From positions 132,007 through 164,476 of the IMG/VR virus record IMGVR_UViG_3300048904_000202: DNA of 32,470 bases; one strand, 5' to 3'. Numbering within the stretch: the stretch's first letter is position 1; every line of letters begins with the position of its first letter. Of the stretch, positions 10,083 through 17,487 are shown piece after piece. The stretch comes from a virus. The position numbers and the translations under genes were made by a program. The notes under the pieces are model-generated. The model was not told the origin of the DNA. It made no database searches and saw only the letters and a program-made list of their open reading frames with translations.

Positions 10083-11894
10083 TTGGCCTCCGCCCCGCCC
10101 GAAAAGATCACCAAGAAGCAGGCCAAGTCATATCAGGCGCGGCAGGCGGCCTACGCGGCCAAGCGTTCCAAGCAACAGCTTGCCGATCTCATGCCGGCGT
10201 TCGTCAACTGGGACTATACCAACTGGCGCGACATCTGGCGCTCGATCCGACACGCGATGATCGGTGAAGTCGCCATCAAGCAGCAGGGCAAAATGTACCT
10301 GCCGCAGCCCGAGGGGATGGATGACGGCCAGTACGCCGCCTATCTCGATCGCGCCGTCTTCTACAACATGGTCTATCGCACGGTCACCGGACTCACCGGT
10401 GCCATCTTCCGTCGCGATCCGCGCCTCCTCAAAGCCAGCACGAACCTGACGGCTCTCACCAAGCGCGTTTCGAAGGACGGCCTCTCCCTCAATATCTTCG
10501 CCAAGGTCGTGGCGCAGGAAATGCTCTCGGTCGGCCGCTTCGGCATTCTGGCCGACAAGGCGGCATCCGACAGCCTCACGGCCAAGCCGTACCTCGCGGG
10601 ATATACCTGCGAGAACATCTTGGACTGGACGTGGACCGAGATCGACGGCCGCAACGAGTACGATTACATCTTGCTGCGCGAGTTCATCATGGACCGCCGC
10701 ATGTGGATCGCCGAGGGGAAGCAACTCGTCTCGAACCCGAGCTACGGTCAGCTTTTCTGCGCGTACCGCTGCCTTCGCCTGATCTACAACCCGGAGTTCG
10801 ATCGCTGGGAGTACATTCAGGAATATTACACCCGTGGCAACGAAGACGCGGACCTGACGGAAGACCCGGAGATCACGCAGCCGCTGATCTTTGGCGTGCC
10901 GATGAATCGCATCCCGTTCAGCTTCTTCAACGCGACGACCAACCTTGGCGACATCGAGAAGCCGCCGGTCCTCGACATCCTGTCGCTGAACCTTTCCCAC
11001 TACAAGACATATGCTCAGCTTGAGCATGGTCGCTTCTACACCGCGAACCCGGTCTACTGGGTGTCGGGGTCACAGGAAGACGACGAGTATCTGATCGGTC
11101 CATCAGTCGTCTGGGAAATTGGAACCAACGAAAAAGCAGGCCTCATCGAGTTTAATGGGCAGGGGCTCAAGTCGCTCGAAATCGCGCTCTCCACCAAGGA
11201 GACACAGGTCGCATCACTCGGCGGCCGGCTCATCGGCGACGCGGCAACTGCCGGTCAGTCCGACAATCAGATCAAGCTCAAGGATCGCAACGAACAGTCG
11301 CTGCTCCTCAACGTCACCACCGTCATCAACGAGAATTTCACGTTCCTGCTCGGCATCTTGGCTCAGTGGATGAACGAGAATACGGACGGTCTGGAGTTTC
11401 GGGTCAATCAGGACTTTCTCCTCGATGGCGCAGCAGCCCGCGAGTTCCGCGCCGTGGCGCAGATGTACGCGGACGGCATGGTACCGATCGAAATCTTCTA
11501 CGAGTATTTCCTCAAGAACGAGGTGATCCCCGATTACGTCGATCTGGAAACCTTCAAGAATCTCCTCGAAGACGCCAATCAGTTCCCGAACGATCCGGAC
11601 TTCGAAGCTCGCGTCGAAGGGTACAAGGACGCCGCTTCGAAGGTTTCCTCGGAGACCCAGATCAAGGTGGCCGAGATCACTGCCGGCGCGGCGACCGATG
11701 TGGCGGAAGCCAATAACGACACCAAGGTCGAGTTGCAGGAATCGCAGCAGCAGCACGACGCGCAGCAGAACGCCCAGCAGCGCAAGACGGACGAGAAGGT
11801 CGCCAAGAATCAGCCTCGGATTCCTCCGGTACCGACGCAAGGGCGACAGGCTCTCCAGCGCGATGCCACCAAGCCGGCCGGCGGGACCAAATAA
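10083..11894 (+). CDS. Portal protein (DUF4055 type), about 603 aa
   Basis: The N-terminal part (NWDYTNWRDIWRSIRHAMIG, then YLPQPEG and FYNMVYRTVTGLTGAIFRRD) is typical of DUF4055 phage portal proteins, which form the dodecameric DNA gate at the capsid vertex. The C-terminus is Gln- and Lys-rich (ESQQQHDAQQNAQQRK) and probably disordered. The frame is open from GTG 9990, but that start lies inside a hairpin stem and the extension reads through the terminator at 10027-10067, so TTG 10083 is proposed. ATG 10192 is another option; none has a good ribosome site. Its TAA overlaps the next ATG. Confidence 0.9.
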   Translation: MASAPPEKITKKQAKSYQARQAAYAAKRSKQQLADLMPAFVNWDYTNWRDIWRSIRHAMIGEVAIKQQGKMYLPQPEGMDDGQYAAYLDRAVFYNMVYRTVTGLTGAIFRRDPRLLKASTNLTALTKRVSKDGLSLNIFAKVVAQEMLSVGRFGILADKAASDSLTAKPYLAGYTCENILDWTWTEIDGRNEYDYILLREFIMDRRMWIAEGKQLVSNPSYGQLFCAYRCLRLIYNPEFDRWEYIQEYYTRGNEDADLTEDPEITQPLIFGVPMNRIPFSFFNATTNLGDIEKPPVLDILSLNLSHYKTYAQLEHGRFYTANPVYWVSGSQEDDEYLIGPSVVWEIGTNEKAGLIEFNGQGLKSLEIALSTKETQVASLGGRLIGDAATAGQSDNQIKLKDRNEQSLLLNVTTVINENFTFLLGILAQWMNENTDGLEFRVNQDFLLDGAAAREFRAVAQMYADGMVPIEIFYEYFLKNEVIPDYVDLETFKNLLEDANQFPNDPDFEARVEGYKDAASKVSSETQIKVAEITAGAATDVAEANNDTKVELQESQQQHDAQQNAQQRKTDEKVAKNQPRIPPVPTQGRQALQRDATKPAGGTK

Positions 11895-12079
11895 TGTCGA
11901 CGCCGGAATACGAGATTCACTTGAACCACGATCGCTACGCGTCGCTGTGGGGCGGAAGTGACTCGGATTCCGAAAGCGTTCCGTTCGGCGAGGATGATAC
12001 TGAGATTGCCCGTCTCATTGAAGAAGAATTGGGTCCCTCGCGGCGACGCGGGCGGGCACGTAAGGTAGAGTCACGATAA
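11894..12079 (+). CDS. 61-aa acidic protein with a basic tail
   Basis: The ATG overlaps the portal stop (TAATG). The protein reads MSTPEYEIHLNHDRYASLWG, then a Ser/Asp/Glu-rich stretch, a short acidic helix (EDDTEIARLIEEELG) and a basic tail (SRRRGRARKVESR). The charge separation fits a small head-assembly accessory, but no family is recognised. Confidence 0.7.
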   Translation: MSTPEYEIHLNHDRYASLWGGSDSDSESVPFGEDDTEIARLIEEELGPSRRRGRARKVESR

Positions 12080-12089
12080 CTTTTTTGGC

Positions 12090-12136
12090 GTTAAGGTTAA
12101 TTTTCCCTTGACTTCCACGAGATGGTCCAGTATGAT
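12090..12136 (+). promoter_or_regulatory. Promoter ahead of the scaffold and capsid genes
   Basis: TTGACT at 12108-12113, a 17-bp spacer and TATGAT at 12131-12136, the closest match to a sigma70 consensus in the window. A GTTAAGGTTAA box (12090-12100), identical to the early cassette boxes, lies 8 bp before the -35. Early and late controls may therefore share a DNA-binding protein here. Confidence 0.75.
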
Positions 12137-12150
12137 TTACGCCATCTTTG

Positions 12151-12347
12151 ATCTGATAGAGGTTTAGCCGGGGTCCGGCTTATCTACCCTGTCGATCCAT
12201 CCCAAAATCAGATGTTGGCCCACCTTGTAGGGCAACGACGCTCCGGGGGAGCGGTCTAACAGAATCCCCCACCCGAGATTTCGGACACCTCCGACGTGTC
12301 CAGAATGAAATCCTCCGGAGGGTCCGGAGGTAACGCATGTCTGCGTT
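12151..12347 (+). promoter_or_regulatory. Highly structured leader of the scaffold mRNA
   Basis: Between promoter and scaffold start are: ATCTGAT (12151) pairing with ATCAGAT (12207) around AGCCGG-GGT-CCGGCT (12166-12180); a GCCC/GGGC hairpin near 12218-12233; CGCTCC-GGG-GGAGCG (12239-12253); GGACAC/GTGTCC (12283-12301); CTCCGGA-GGG-TCCGGAG (12313-12329); and AACGCA-TGTC-TGCGTT (12332-12347) with TT after it. No ORF is seen. The last hairpin plus T-run could act as an attenuator. Confidence 0.55.
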
Positions 12348-12378
12348 TTCTCCAGTCCCTCGGTGAGGAACTTCAATA

Positions 12379-13164
12379 ATGCCAATCATCAATTTCGACT
12401 CTCTTGAGCAGGTCCCCGAGGGGCTTCGCGAGGGTGCCAAGCCCGACGACCAGACCGGCAAGTACGTGGTCAACGTCGTGCTGAACAGCAAGCTGGACGA
12501 GTTCCGCGAACGTAACGTGGAGCAGGCCAAGAAGCTGGAAAAGCTGGAACCGCAAGTTCAGCGTCTCACGTCGATCGTGGGTGAAGACCCGGCCGCGTTC
12601 GAGAACGAACTGACCCAGCTTCGCGATATCCACAAGCGCGTCAATGATGGCGAGTTGAAGACCAACGACCAGATCGAGCAGGCCGTGCAGGATCGCGTCA
12701 AGGCGGTCAAGGACGGCTACGAAGAGACCAACAAGGCAGCGCGCAACGAGGCTCAGACCTTCAAGCAGCGCGCCGAGACGCTCCAGCAGAAGCTGGATCG
12801 CACGCGCATCGACAAGGAAGTCACTTCCGCTGTCATCCAGCCGGATAGCGGCGTCCGTCCCGAAGCACTCCCGGACGTTCTGGAGCGCGCCTACCGCCTG
12901 TTCAAGGTCGAGGATGAGAAGATCATCCCGAAGCAGGGCGAGGCGACGGTCTTCGGATCGAACGGCGCGGACCCGATGACGCCCAGCGAATGGCTGGTCA
13001 AGCTGCGTACCGAGGCTCCCCATTACTTCAAGGGGAACAACGGCGGCGGCGCGGCCGGCGGAGCGGACAAGATTGGCGGGTTCACCCGCAAGGAAGTCGC
13101 CGGACTGTCGGCGGCTCAGAAGCTCGCTCTGGCGAACGATCCCGCGACGGGCGGCAAGCGCTAA
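12379..13164 (+). CDS. Capsid scaffolding protein, 261 aa
   Basis: A long charged helix with coiled-coil character runs from about residue 35 to 150 (LDEFRERNVEQAKKLEKLE, ARNEAQTFKQRAETLQQKLD). A glycine-rich linker (about 218-230) and a short basic C-terminal helix (GFTRKEVAGLSAAQKLALAN) follow. Scaffolds of HK97-fold capsids look like this: helical rod plus a capsid-binding C-terminus. Position between portal and major capsid protein agrees. The ATG follows GAGGAA by 8 bases. No protease is visible, so scaffold removal may not need one encoded here. Confidence 0.85.
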   Translation: MPIINFDSLEQVPEGLREGAKPDDQTGKYVVNVVLNSKLDEFRERNVEQAKKLEKLEPQVQRLTSIVGEDPAAFENELTQLRDIHKRVNDGELKTNDQIEQAVQDRVKAVKDGYEETNKAARNEAQTFKQRAETLQQKLDRTRIDKEVTSAVIQPDSGVRPEALPDVLERAYRLFKVEDEKIIPKQGEATVFGSNGADPMTPSEWLVKLRTEAPHYFKGNNGGGAAGGADKIGGFTRKEVAGLSAAQKLALANDPATGGKR

Positions 13165-13181
13165 GGCGCTCGCCGCTCCTC

Positions 13182-13281
13182 AGTCTGGGTTGGCGTCGGA
13201 TCACACGAGATTGCCCCGGCTTTCGGCCGTCTGTCGGGGTTAGTTTAATCAACCTCTAGACGGCCAAAGTCAACCCAGACT
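13182..13281 (+). other. Nested stem-loops between scaffold and major capsid gene
   Basis: AGTCTGGGTTG (13182-13192) pairs perfectly with CAACCCAGACT (13271-13281). Inside, GGCCGTCT (13225-13232) pairs with AGACGGCC (13258-13265), and inside that GGTT (13238) with AACC (13251). CCCCG (13214) with CGGGG (13235) is a competing pairing. The structure ends a few bases before the capsid ribosome site AGGAG. It may stabilise or separate the abundant capsid message. Confidence 0.65.
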
Positions 13282-13300
13282 CTACAGGAGTAACCTTTTC

Positions 13301-14227
13301 ATGCTGACTCTTTACGAGGCATCGAAGCTGGTCGATGGGGACCTCAAGCGTCAGGCGATCATCGAGATGTTCGCCGGCTCGACGGACCTCATGGCGGCGA
13401 TGCCGATCATGGACATTCCGGGCAACAGCTATAGCTACGCTCAGGAAGCGAAGCTGCCGGCCGTTGGCTTCCGTGGCTACAACGGCGTCTATCAGTCGTC
13501 GGTCGGCGTCGTGAACAACGAGAGTGAATCGCTCCGCATCGCGGGCGGCGAACTCGACGTGGACACGGCTCTCGTCAAGACCCACGGCATGGGCGTCCGC
13601 ACCCGCCACGAGGCGATGCAGGTCAAGGCGATGGGTCAGACCATCACCGCCGGCTTCATCAACGGCGATAGCTCGGACGGCGTCTCGTTCGACGGTCTTC
13701 GCGTTCGTGTCCGTGGCAACCAGCTTCTGGCGGCCAACATGGACACGCCGACTGTGTCGGGCGCGCTGAGCCTCGCCACCCTCGACGAAGCGATCGACCG
13801 CGTCGACAGCCCGACGCACATCATCGTGTCGAAGCGTATGCGCAACCTGCTGTCGCAGGCGTCGAAGGACCGCGATGTCGCGGGCAACCTGTACTTCGGC
13901 AAGGACGACTTCGGTCGCCGCGTCGCCTTCTACAACGACCTGCCGCTCCTCATCACCGAGGACGACCAGCACGGCAACAAGATCATCGACTTCAACGAAG
14001 CCGGTCCGGACGCCGCTGGTTCCACGCAGTCGCTGTACGTCGTCTCGCTCGGCGAAGGCAAGATCATGGGTCTCCAGAACGGGATCATGGAGGTCAAGGA
14101 CCTCGGTGAGATCGACGCGGCCCCGGTCTACCGTACCCGCGTCGAGTGGCTGATCGCCATGGCCGTCATGCACGGCAAGGCTGTCACCCGCGTTTGGGGC
14201 ATCACGGACGCAGCGGTCACCCGCTAA
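13301..14227 (+). CDS. Major capsid protein, 308 aa
   Basis: The start reads MLTLYEASKLVDGDLKRQAI, with FAGSTDLMAAMPIMDIPGNS, then a beta-rich middle and VEWLIAMAVMHGKAVTRVWG at the end. Length, position after the scaffold and the beginning (a helix, then a hydrophobic stretch with PIMDIPG) fit phage HK97-fold coat proteins of the non-proteolysed group. The ATG follows AGGAG by 10 bases. A structured RNA element precedes it and a moderate hairpin (14237-14265) follows. The subfamily is not certain. Confidence 0.88.
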   Translation: MLTLYEASKLVDGDLKRQAIIEMFAGSTDLMAAMPIMDIPGNSYSYAQEAKLPAVGFRGYNGVYQSSVGVVNNESESLRIAGGELDVDTALVKTHGMGVRTRHEAMQVKAMGQTITAGFINGDSSDGVSFDGLRVRVRGNQLLAANMDTPTVSGALSLATLDEAIDRVDSPTHIIVSKRMRNLLSQASKDRDVAGNLYFGKDDFGRRVAFYNDLPLLITEDDQHGNKIIDFNEAGPDAAGSTQSLYVVSLGEGKIMGLQNGIMEVKDLGEIDAAPVYRTRVEWLIAMAVMHGKAVTRVWGITDAAVTR

Positions 14228-14319
14228 GTCTGGATGGTGGGGGAGGCTCTACCGGGTCTCCCCACTGACCCTCCCTCCACCAACCCGCACATCCCCAAAT
14301 CGGAAAGGATATTTTCGCC

Positions 14320-14775
14320 ATGGCGAAGATGAACTCGAAGTATCGTTACATGTACGATGCAGCGCCGTCGATTGCGCTCATCACCAAGGACGGCGTCGCC
14401 AAGACGGCGACCTTCAACGGCGTGACCCACACCCTCGACAAGCTCGAAGGCTGGTGGAACACGGCCGGCGAAATCGCGGACGGCGTCTTCGCCATCGCGA
14501 TCAACGTCGATGCCCTCGACCACACGACCGGCGACGAGACCTACACGCTCGCTCTGCAAGTCGGTGACAATGCCTTCGCGCACAGCGTCACCACGCAGTC
14601 GATCGCCGTCACGGCACCGGGCCAGTATGTCCTCCTCGTGGACATGCCCACGATCGTTGCGTTGCTCGGCGCGAACTCGCCGACCAGCCTGCGCCTCGTC
14701 GCAACGCTGGCGGGCACCACGCCGTCGTTCACCGGCTACGCGTGGATCGCCGGTCAGATCATCGACGGCCTCTAA
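14320..14775 (+). CDS. Putative capsid decoration/cement protein, 151 aa
   Basis: The protein starts MAKMNSKYRYMYDAAPSIAL and contains FAIAINVDALDHTTGDETYT and ALQVGDNAFAHSV, followed by valine-rich strands to the end. All-beta character and position right after the major capsid gene suggest a protein that binds the outside of the capsid, similar in layout to Bbp16-like cement proteins. That identification rests on pattern and context only. An AAAGGAT ribosome site precedes the start and a strong terminator follows. Confidence 0.6.
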   Translation: MAKMNSKYRYMYDAAPSIALITKDGVAKTATFNGVTHTLDKLEGWWNTAGEIADGVFAIAINVDALDHTTGDETYTLALQVGDNAFAHSVTTQSIAVTAPGQYVLLVDMPTIVALLGANSPTSLRLVATLAGTTPSFTGYAWIAGQIIDGL

Positions 14776-14784
14776 GCTGATCTC

Positions 14785-14813
14785 CGGACGGACCTTCGGG
14801 TCCGTCCGTTTTT
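14785..14813 (+). terminator. Intrinsic terminator after the decoration gene
   Basis: CGGACGGACC at 14785-14794 pairs perfectly with GGTCCGTCCG at 14799-14808 across a TTCG tetraloop, then TTTTT. It would lower transcription of the connector genes relative to the capsid genes. Confidence 0.95.
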
Positions 14814-14840
14814 CCCGACCCAGCTAGAAGAGAACCAGAC

Positions 14841-15251
14841 ATGTCCAGCATCGATCCCAACATGATCTTCGTCTACTCGCCGAGCGGCGACGCGGCCGAA
14901 GTCTCCAAGGCCAACGCCCGCGACCTCGTGTCGCACGCGGGATGGGCCTACGAAAAGCTCGTCGCTGCCGCAACGCCGGCTCCGACCCCCGCACCGGCTC
15001 CCACGCCGGCTCCTGCTCCCGCCCCGGTGACGCCGTCGGCTCCCACGACCGAAGAAGCTGCCAAGCCCTTCACCACCGTCGAGGAGTTCGCTGCACTGAC
15101 CGAGAAGGCCGACATGCAGGAGTATATCACCAAGCACTTCCCGGACTTCAAGATCGACGGCCGCGCCAACCGCGACAAGCTGGTCGCTCAGGCGATCGAA
15201 CTCGCCAAGGGTGAGACGGTCGAAACGGTCGACGAGGACGAGGCCGAGTAA
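14841..15251 (+). CDS. Virion-region protein with Ala/Pro linker, 136 aa
   Basis: An N-terminal segment of about 45 residues (MSSIDPNMIFVYSPSGDAAE, beta-like) is joined by an Ala/Pro/Thr linker (about residues 45-72, repeats of PAPTPAPA) to a helical C-terminal part (TVEEFAALTEKADMQEYITK, then GRANRDKLVAQAIELAKG). The C-terminal part resembles a small helix-extension-helix DNA-binding fold in outline. An acidic tail ends it. The function is unknown; it overlaps the next small gene by TAATG. Confidence 0.75.
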   Translation: MSSIDPNMIFVYSPSGDAAEVSKANARDLVSHAGWAYEKLVAAATPAPTPAPAPTPAPAPAPVTPSAPTTEEAAKPFTTVEEFAALTEKADMQEYITKHFPDFKIDGRANRDKLVAQAIELAKGETVETVDEDEAE

Positions 15252-15385
15252 TGGGCGTCGCTTGGATGTCGCAGTACGAGGCTGACAAGCTGAATGGCAC
15301 GTCCAAGCCCGCTGCTCAGGTCACCGCCGGTATCGCCCACCAACGTGTGGTCGTCCCCAAGCCGGCAAAACCCAACCGCAAATAA
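15251..15385 (+). CDS. 44-aa small protein in the head-connector row
   Basis: The ATG overlaps the preceding stop (TAATG). It reads MGVAWMSQYEADKLNGTSKP, then AAQVTAGIAHQRVVVPKPAK and a basic end, stopping at TAA 15383. The coupled start and a terminator soon after support it. No family is recognised. Confidence 0.6.
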   Translation: MGVAWMSQYEADKLNGTSKPAAQVTAGIAHQRVVVPKPAKPNRK

Positions 15386-15408
15386 TCCCCCAGCCATCCG
15401 GCTGATAG

Positions 15409-15440
15409 GCGCTCGGCAGGCAAGCTTGCCGGGCGCTTTT
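15409..15440 (+). terminator. Intrinsic terminator before the DnaT-like gene
   Basis: GCGC-T-CGGCA (15409-15418) pairs with TGCCG-G-GCGC (15427-15436), followed by TTTT. The loop region also contains the palindrome GGCAAGCTTGCC. Confidence 0.85.
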
Positions 15441-15459
15441 GGTTTCAGGAGCCTCGAAC

Positions 15460-15966
15460 ATGGACATCATCGTCGAAGACGGCACTGGCATCGTCATCGC
15501 CAACTCGTACCTGTCCACGGACGAGGCTGACGACCTGCTGTCGATCAACATTCACTCGACGTGGGCTACCCTCGTAGACGACGACAAGGAAAAGCTTCTC
15601 ATGTACGCGACTCGTGTACTGGATGAGCGTTGCCGCTGGAATGGCGTCAAGACCTTCCCGACTTCGGGCCTCGCATGGCCGCGTATGCGCGTTCGCGACA
15701 AGGAAGGGAACCTCGTCGAGGACAATATCGTCCCCCTCGCGGTGAAGTACGCGACCGCCGTCCTCGCAAACCACCTCATCACCAACAACCCGGAAGTCGC
15801 CAACACTTCGGCAAACCTCACCCAGATCGAGGTCGATGTCATCCGGATCAAGTTCGACGTTTACAAGGCGACCGAGAAGTATCCGGACGAGATCAAGTTC
15901 ATCCTCGACGGCCTCGGCACCTTCCGCAGCGGCAAGCGCACCACCGGCCGCATCCAGAAGTGCTAA
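15460..15966 (+). CDS. Head-tail connector, DnaT-like phage family, 168 aa
   Basis: The sequence IVIANSYLSTDEADDLLS, TWATLVDDDKEKLLMYATRV, then LDERCRWNG and LAWPRMRV follows the pattern of the phage family often labelled DnaT-like (N-SY-S--EAD----, W-----KE--L--AT--LD, WPR). Despite the label, members sit between capsid and tail-completion genes and are probably connector or adaptor proteins. ATG 15460 is preferred to an upstream in-frame TTG because AGGAG lies 9 bases before it. Confidence 0.8.
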   Translation: MDIIVEDGTGIVIANSYLSTDEADDLLSINIHSTWATLVDDDKEKLLMYATRVLDERCRWNGVKTFPTSGLAWPRMRVRDKEGNLVEDNIVPLAVKYATAVLANHLITNNPEVANTSANLTQIEVDVIRIKFDVYKATEKYPDEIKFILDGLGTFRSGKRTTGRIQKC

Positions 15967-15969
15967 GCC

Positions 15970-16350
15970 ATGGCTAACCTCAAGACTCTGATCGATCAGC
16001 AGATCGCCAACGCCTTCAACAACATTCTCGCGCCGGGTGGCCTCACGGTAGAGATCACGGTGCGCTTCCTCGTGTCGAACGGGGAATGGGACCCGGTGAC
16101 CGAAGAAACGAACCCGATCTACAATGACGTGCCCAAGGTCACTTGCGTCCTCGCAAAGCCGGGCTCGACGGACGTGAAAGATCACGGTGTCAGCCTCACG
16201 GACGGCAAACTCATCATCCCCGGAACATTCATCCCGCAAGAACCCGACACGGACACCGACCGCGTGATCCTGAACGGACGGGAATGGAACATCCGCAAGG
16301 GTGTCGGCGTGCCGGGGCAAGGCGTCTATATTCTCTATGTGAACCTGTAA
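15970..16350 (+). CDS. Probable head-closure (stopper) connector, 126 aa
   Basis: It begins MANLKTLIDQQIANAFNNIL and is rich in beta strands after residue 25. It ends DRVILNGREWNIRKGVGVPG followed by a short strand, like connector proteins with an S-V---G-x-x-(W/Y)-x-V core near the C-terminus. Position between the adaptor-like and HK97-gp10-like genes supports the call. Sequence alone would not. Confidence 0.6.
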   Translation: MANLKTLIDQQIANAFNNILAPGGLTVEITVRFLVSNGEWDPVTEETNPIYNDVPKVTCVLAKPGSTDVKDHGVSLTDGKLIIPGTFIPQEPDTDTDRVILNGREWNIRKGVGVPGQGVYILYVNL

Positions 16351-16351
16351 C

Positions 16352-16837
16352 ATGGCGCGCTACGTACAGGGCGCCGAAGCCGCACACGCAGCGGCCCTCA
16401 AACAGATCGATGATCTGGAGAAGCGCTTCCAGCAGAACATCGAGCTTCTCGTCCGCGAGGTCCATGAGTTCATCACGTCCAAGACCCCGGTTAACACCGG
16501 TCAGGCCGTGCGAAACATGATCTGGGTACGCGGAGAGGGGCATTCGATCGTGCTGGACGCCTTGGGCTCGGGCGCTCCGGGACCGACCAACAGCATGACG
16601 CTGGGATCGGAACCCCGACGCGCCGAGAACGAAGCCGATGCCAAGAACACGATCGCCGGTCTGAACCTCTCAAATCCATTTGGCGTCTTCACACTCCAGA
16701 ATAACGCGCCGGACATCGTCGGGCTTGAACTCGGCGTCTTGCCGGGCCCGCCTCTCACACCACGTTCGCCGCAAGGCATGTTCGGCTTGGCTTCGCACTA
16801 TTTCTCGTCCAAGATCGAAAGCAAGGGCATCCTGTAA
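16352..16837 (+). CDS. HK97 gp10-like tail-completion/neck protein, 161 aa
   Basis: The N-terminus is a helix (AHAAALKQIDDLEKRFQQNI, then LLVREVHEFIT) leading to SKTPVNTGQAVRNMIW, the TPVDTG-type motif typical of gp10-like neck and tail-completion proteins, then a beta region with NSMTLGSEPR. It lies one base after the preceding stop and overlaps the next start by TAATG. Confidence 0.75.
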   Translation: MARYVQGAEAAHAAALKQIDDLEKRFQQNIELLVREVHEFITSKTPVNTGQAVRNMIWVRGEGHSIVLDALGSGAPGPTNSMTLGSEPRRAENEADAKNTIAGLNLSNPFGVFTLQNNAPDIVGLELGVLPGPPLTPRSPQGMFGLASHYFSSKIESKGIL

Positions 16838-17295
16838 TGAGTTTCGAAAGCCAGCGCAGCTACCTTGGGTCCCGCATGAAGCAGGTCGACACCGGCCTGC
16901 CGATGGCTTTCCCCAATGTGAAGTTCGACCGCCCCAAGGACGCGCCTTACGGCGAGTTTCACATCATGGGCGGCGATTTCTATTACAAGGAAATCATGGG
17001 AGCGAGCCCAACGGCCGGCATGGTCCGGGTGAAGGTCTGCTATACTCCGATGCTCCAGATGACGATCTGGATTCCTGAGGAAGGAAAAGAAGGCCCGGCG
17101 ACACGCGCCGCCGACGCTCTGCATCAGCGCTTCGCAAATCGTCAAGGGTTCGACGACAGCGGCGACTTCTATCGCTTCAAGACGGTGCAGCCGATCACGC
17201 CGCAATCCACCAAGCAGGGATGGAAGGCGTACATCTTCCGCATCCCCTTCACCCGAGACACGATCGAGGAAGTGCCCATCGGCTTGACCCTGTAA
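16837..17295 (+). CDS. Probable tail terminator protein (DUF4128-like), 152 aa
   Basis: The protein starts MSFESQRSYLGSRMKQVDTG, with PNVKFDRPKDAPYGEFHIMG, RVKVCYTPMLQMTIWIPEEG and a C-terminal strand set ending in FRIPFTRDTIEEVP. A helix, then F/PN--F--P----Y-x-F, is the usual layout of proteins that cap the tail tube and join it to the head. It is followed by a promoter and the tail tube gene, as expected. DUF4128 membership is by pattern. Confidence 0.7.
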   Translation: MSFESQRSYLGSRMKQVDTGLPMAFPNVKFDRPKDAPYGEFHIMGGDFYYKEIMGASPTAGMVRVKVCYTPMLQMTIWIPEEGKEGPATRAADALHQRFANRQGFDDSGDFYRFKTVQPITPQSTKQGWKAYIFRIPFTRDTIEEVPIGLTL

Positions 17296-17347
17296 TGGGT
17301 CAACTCGCGGAATAGCAGTTCGCGGGCACGTAAACGCTTTCGCTATA

Positions 17348-17421
17348 TTGACAAGTAACGATAACGCTGCCATCGTGGAGTGTTATTCTCCCTTGACAAT
17401 CTACCCACTTTCGTTTACCAT
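17348..17421 (+). promoter_or_regulatory. Promoter ahead of the tail tube gene
   Basis: TTGACA at 17393-17398, a 17-bp spacer and TACCAT at 17416-17421. A second TTGACA at 17348-17353 has no good -10. CTCGCGGAA, a variant of the cassette box, lies near 17305. A strong promoter here suits the many copies of tube protein a long tail needs. Confidence 0.6.
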
Positions 17422-17487
17422 TACGCTCTCTTTCCGCCCCATCTGCTGGGCGCATCGCTCCCACGCACCTGAGAGGGCTCATACCAC

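Noticed and set aside
14237-14265. Hairpin after the major capsid gene as a terminator
   Set aside because: The 7-bp stem is real but no T-run follows, so it is at most a stabilising hairpin.
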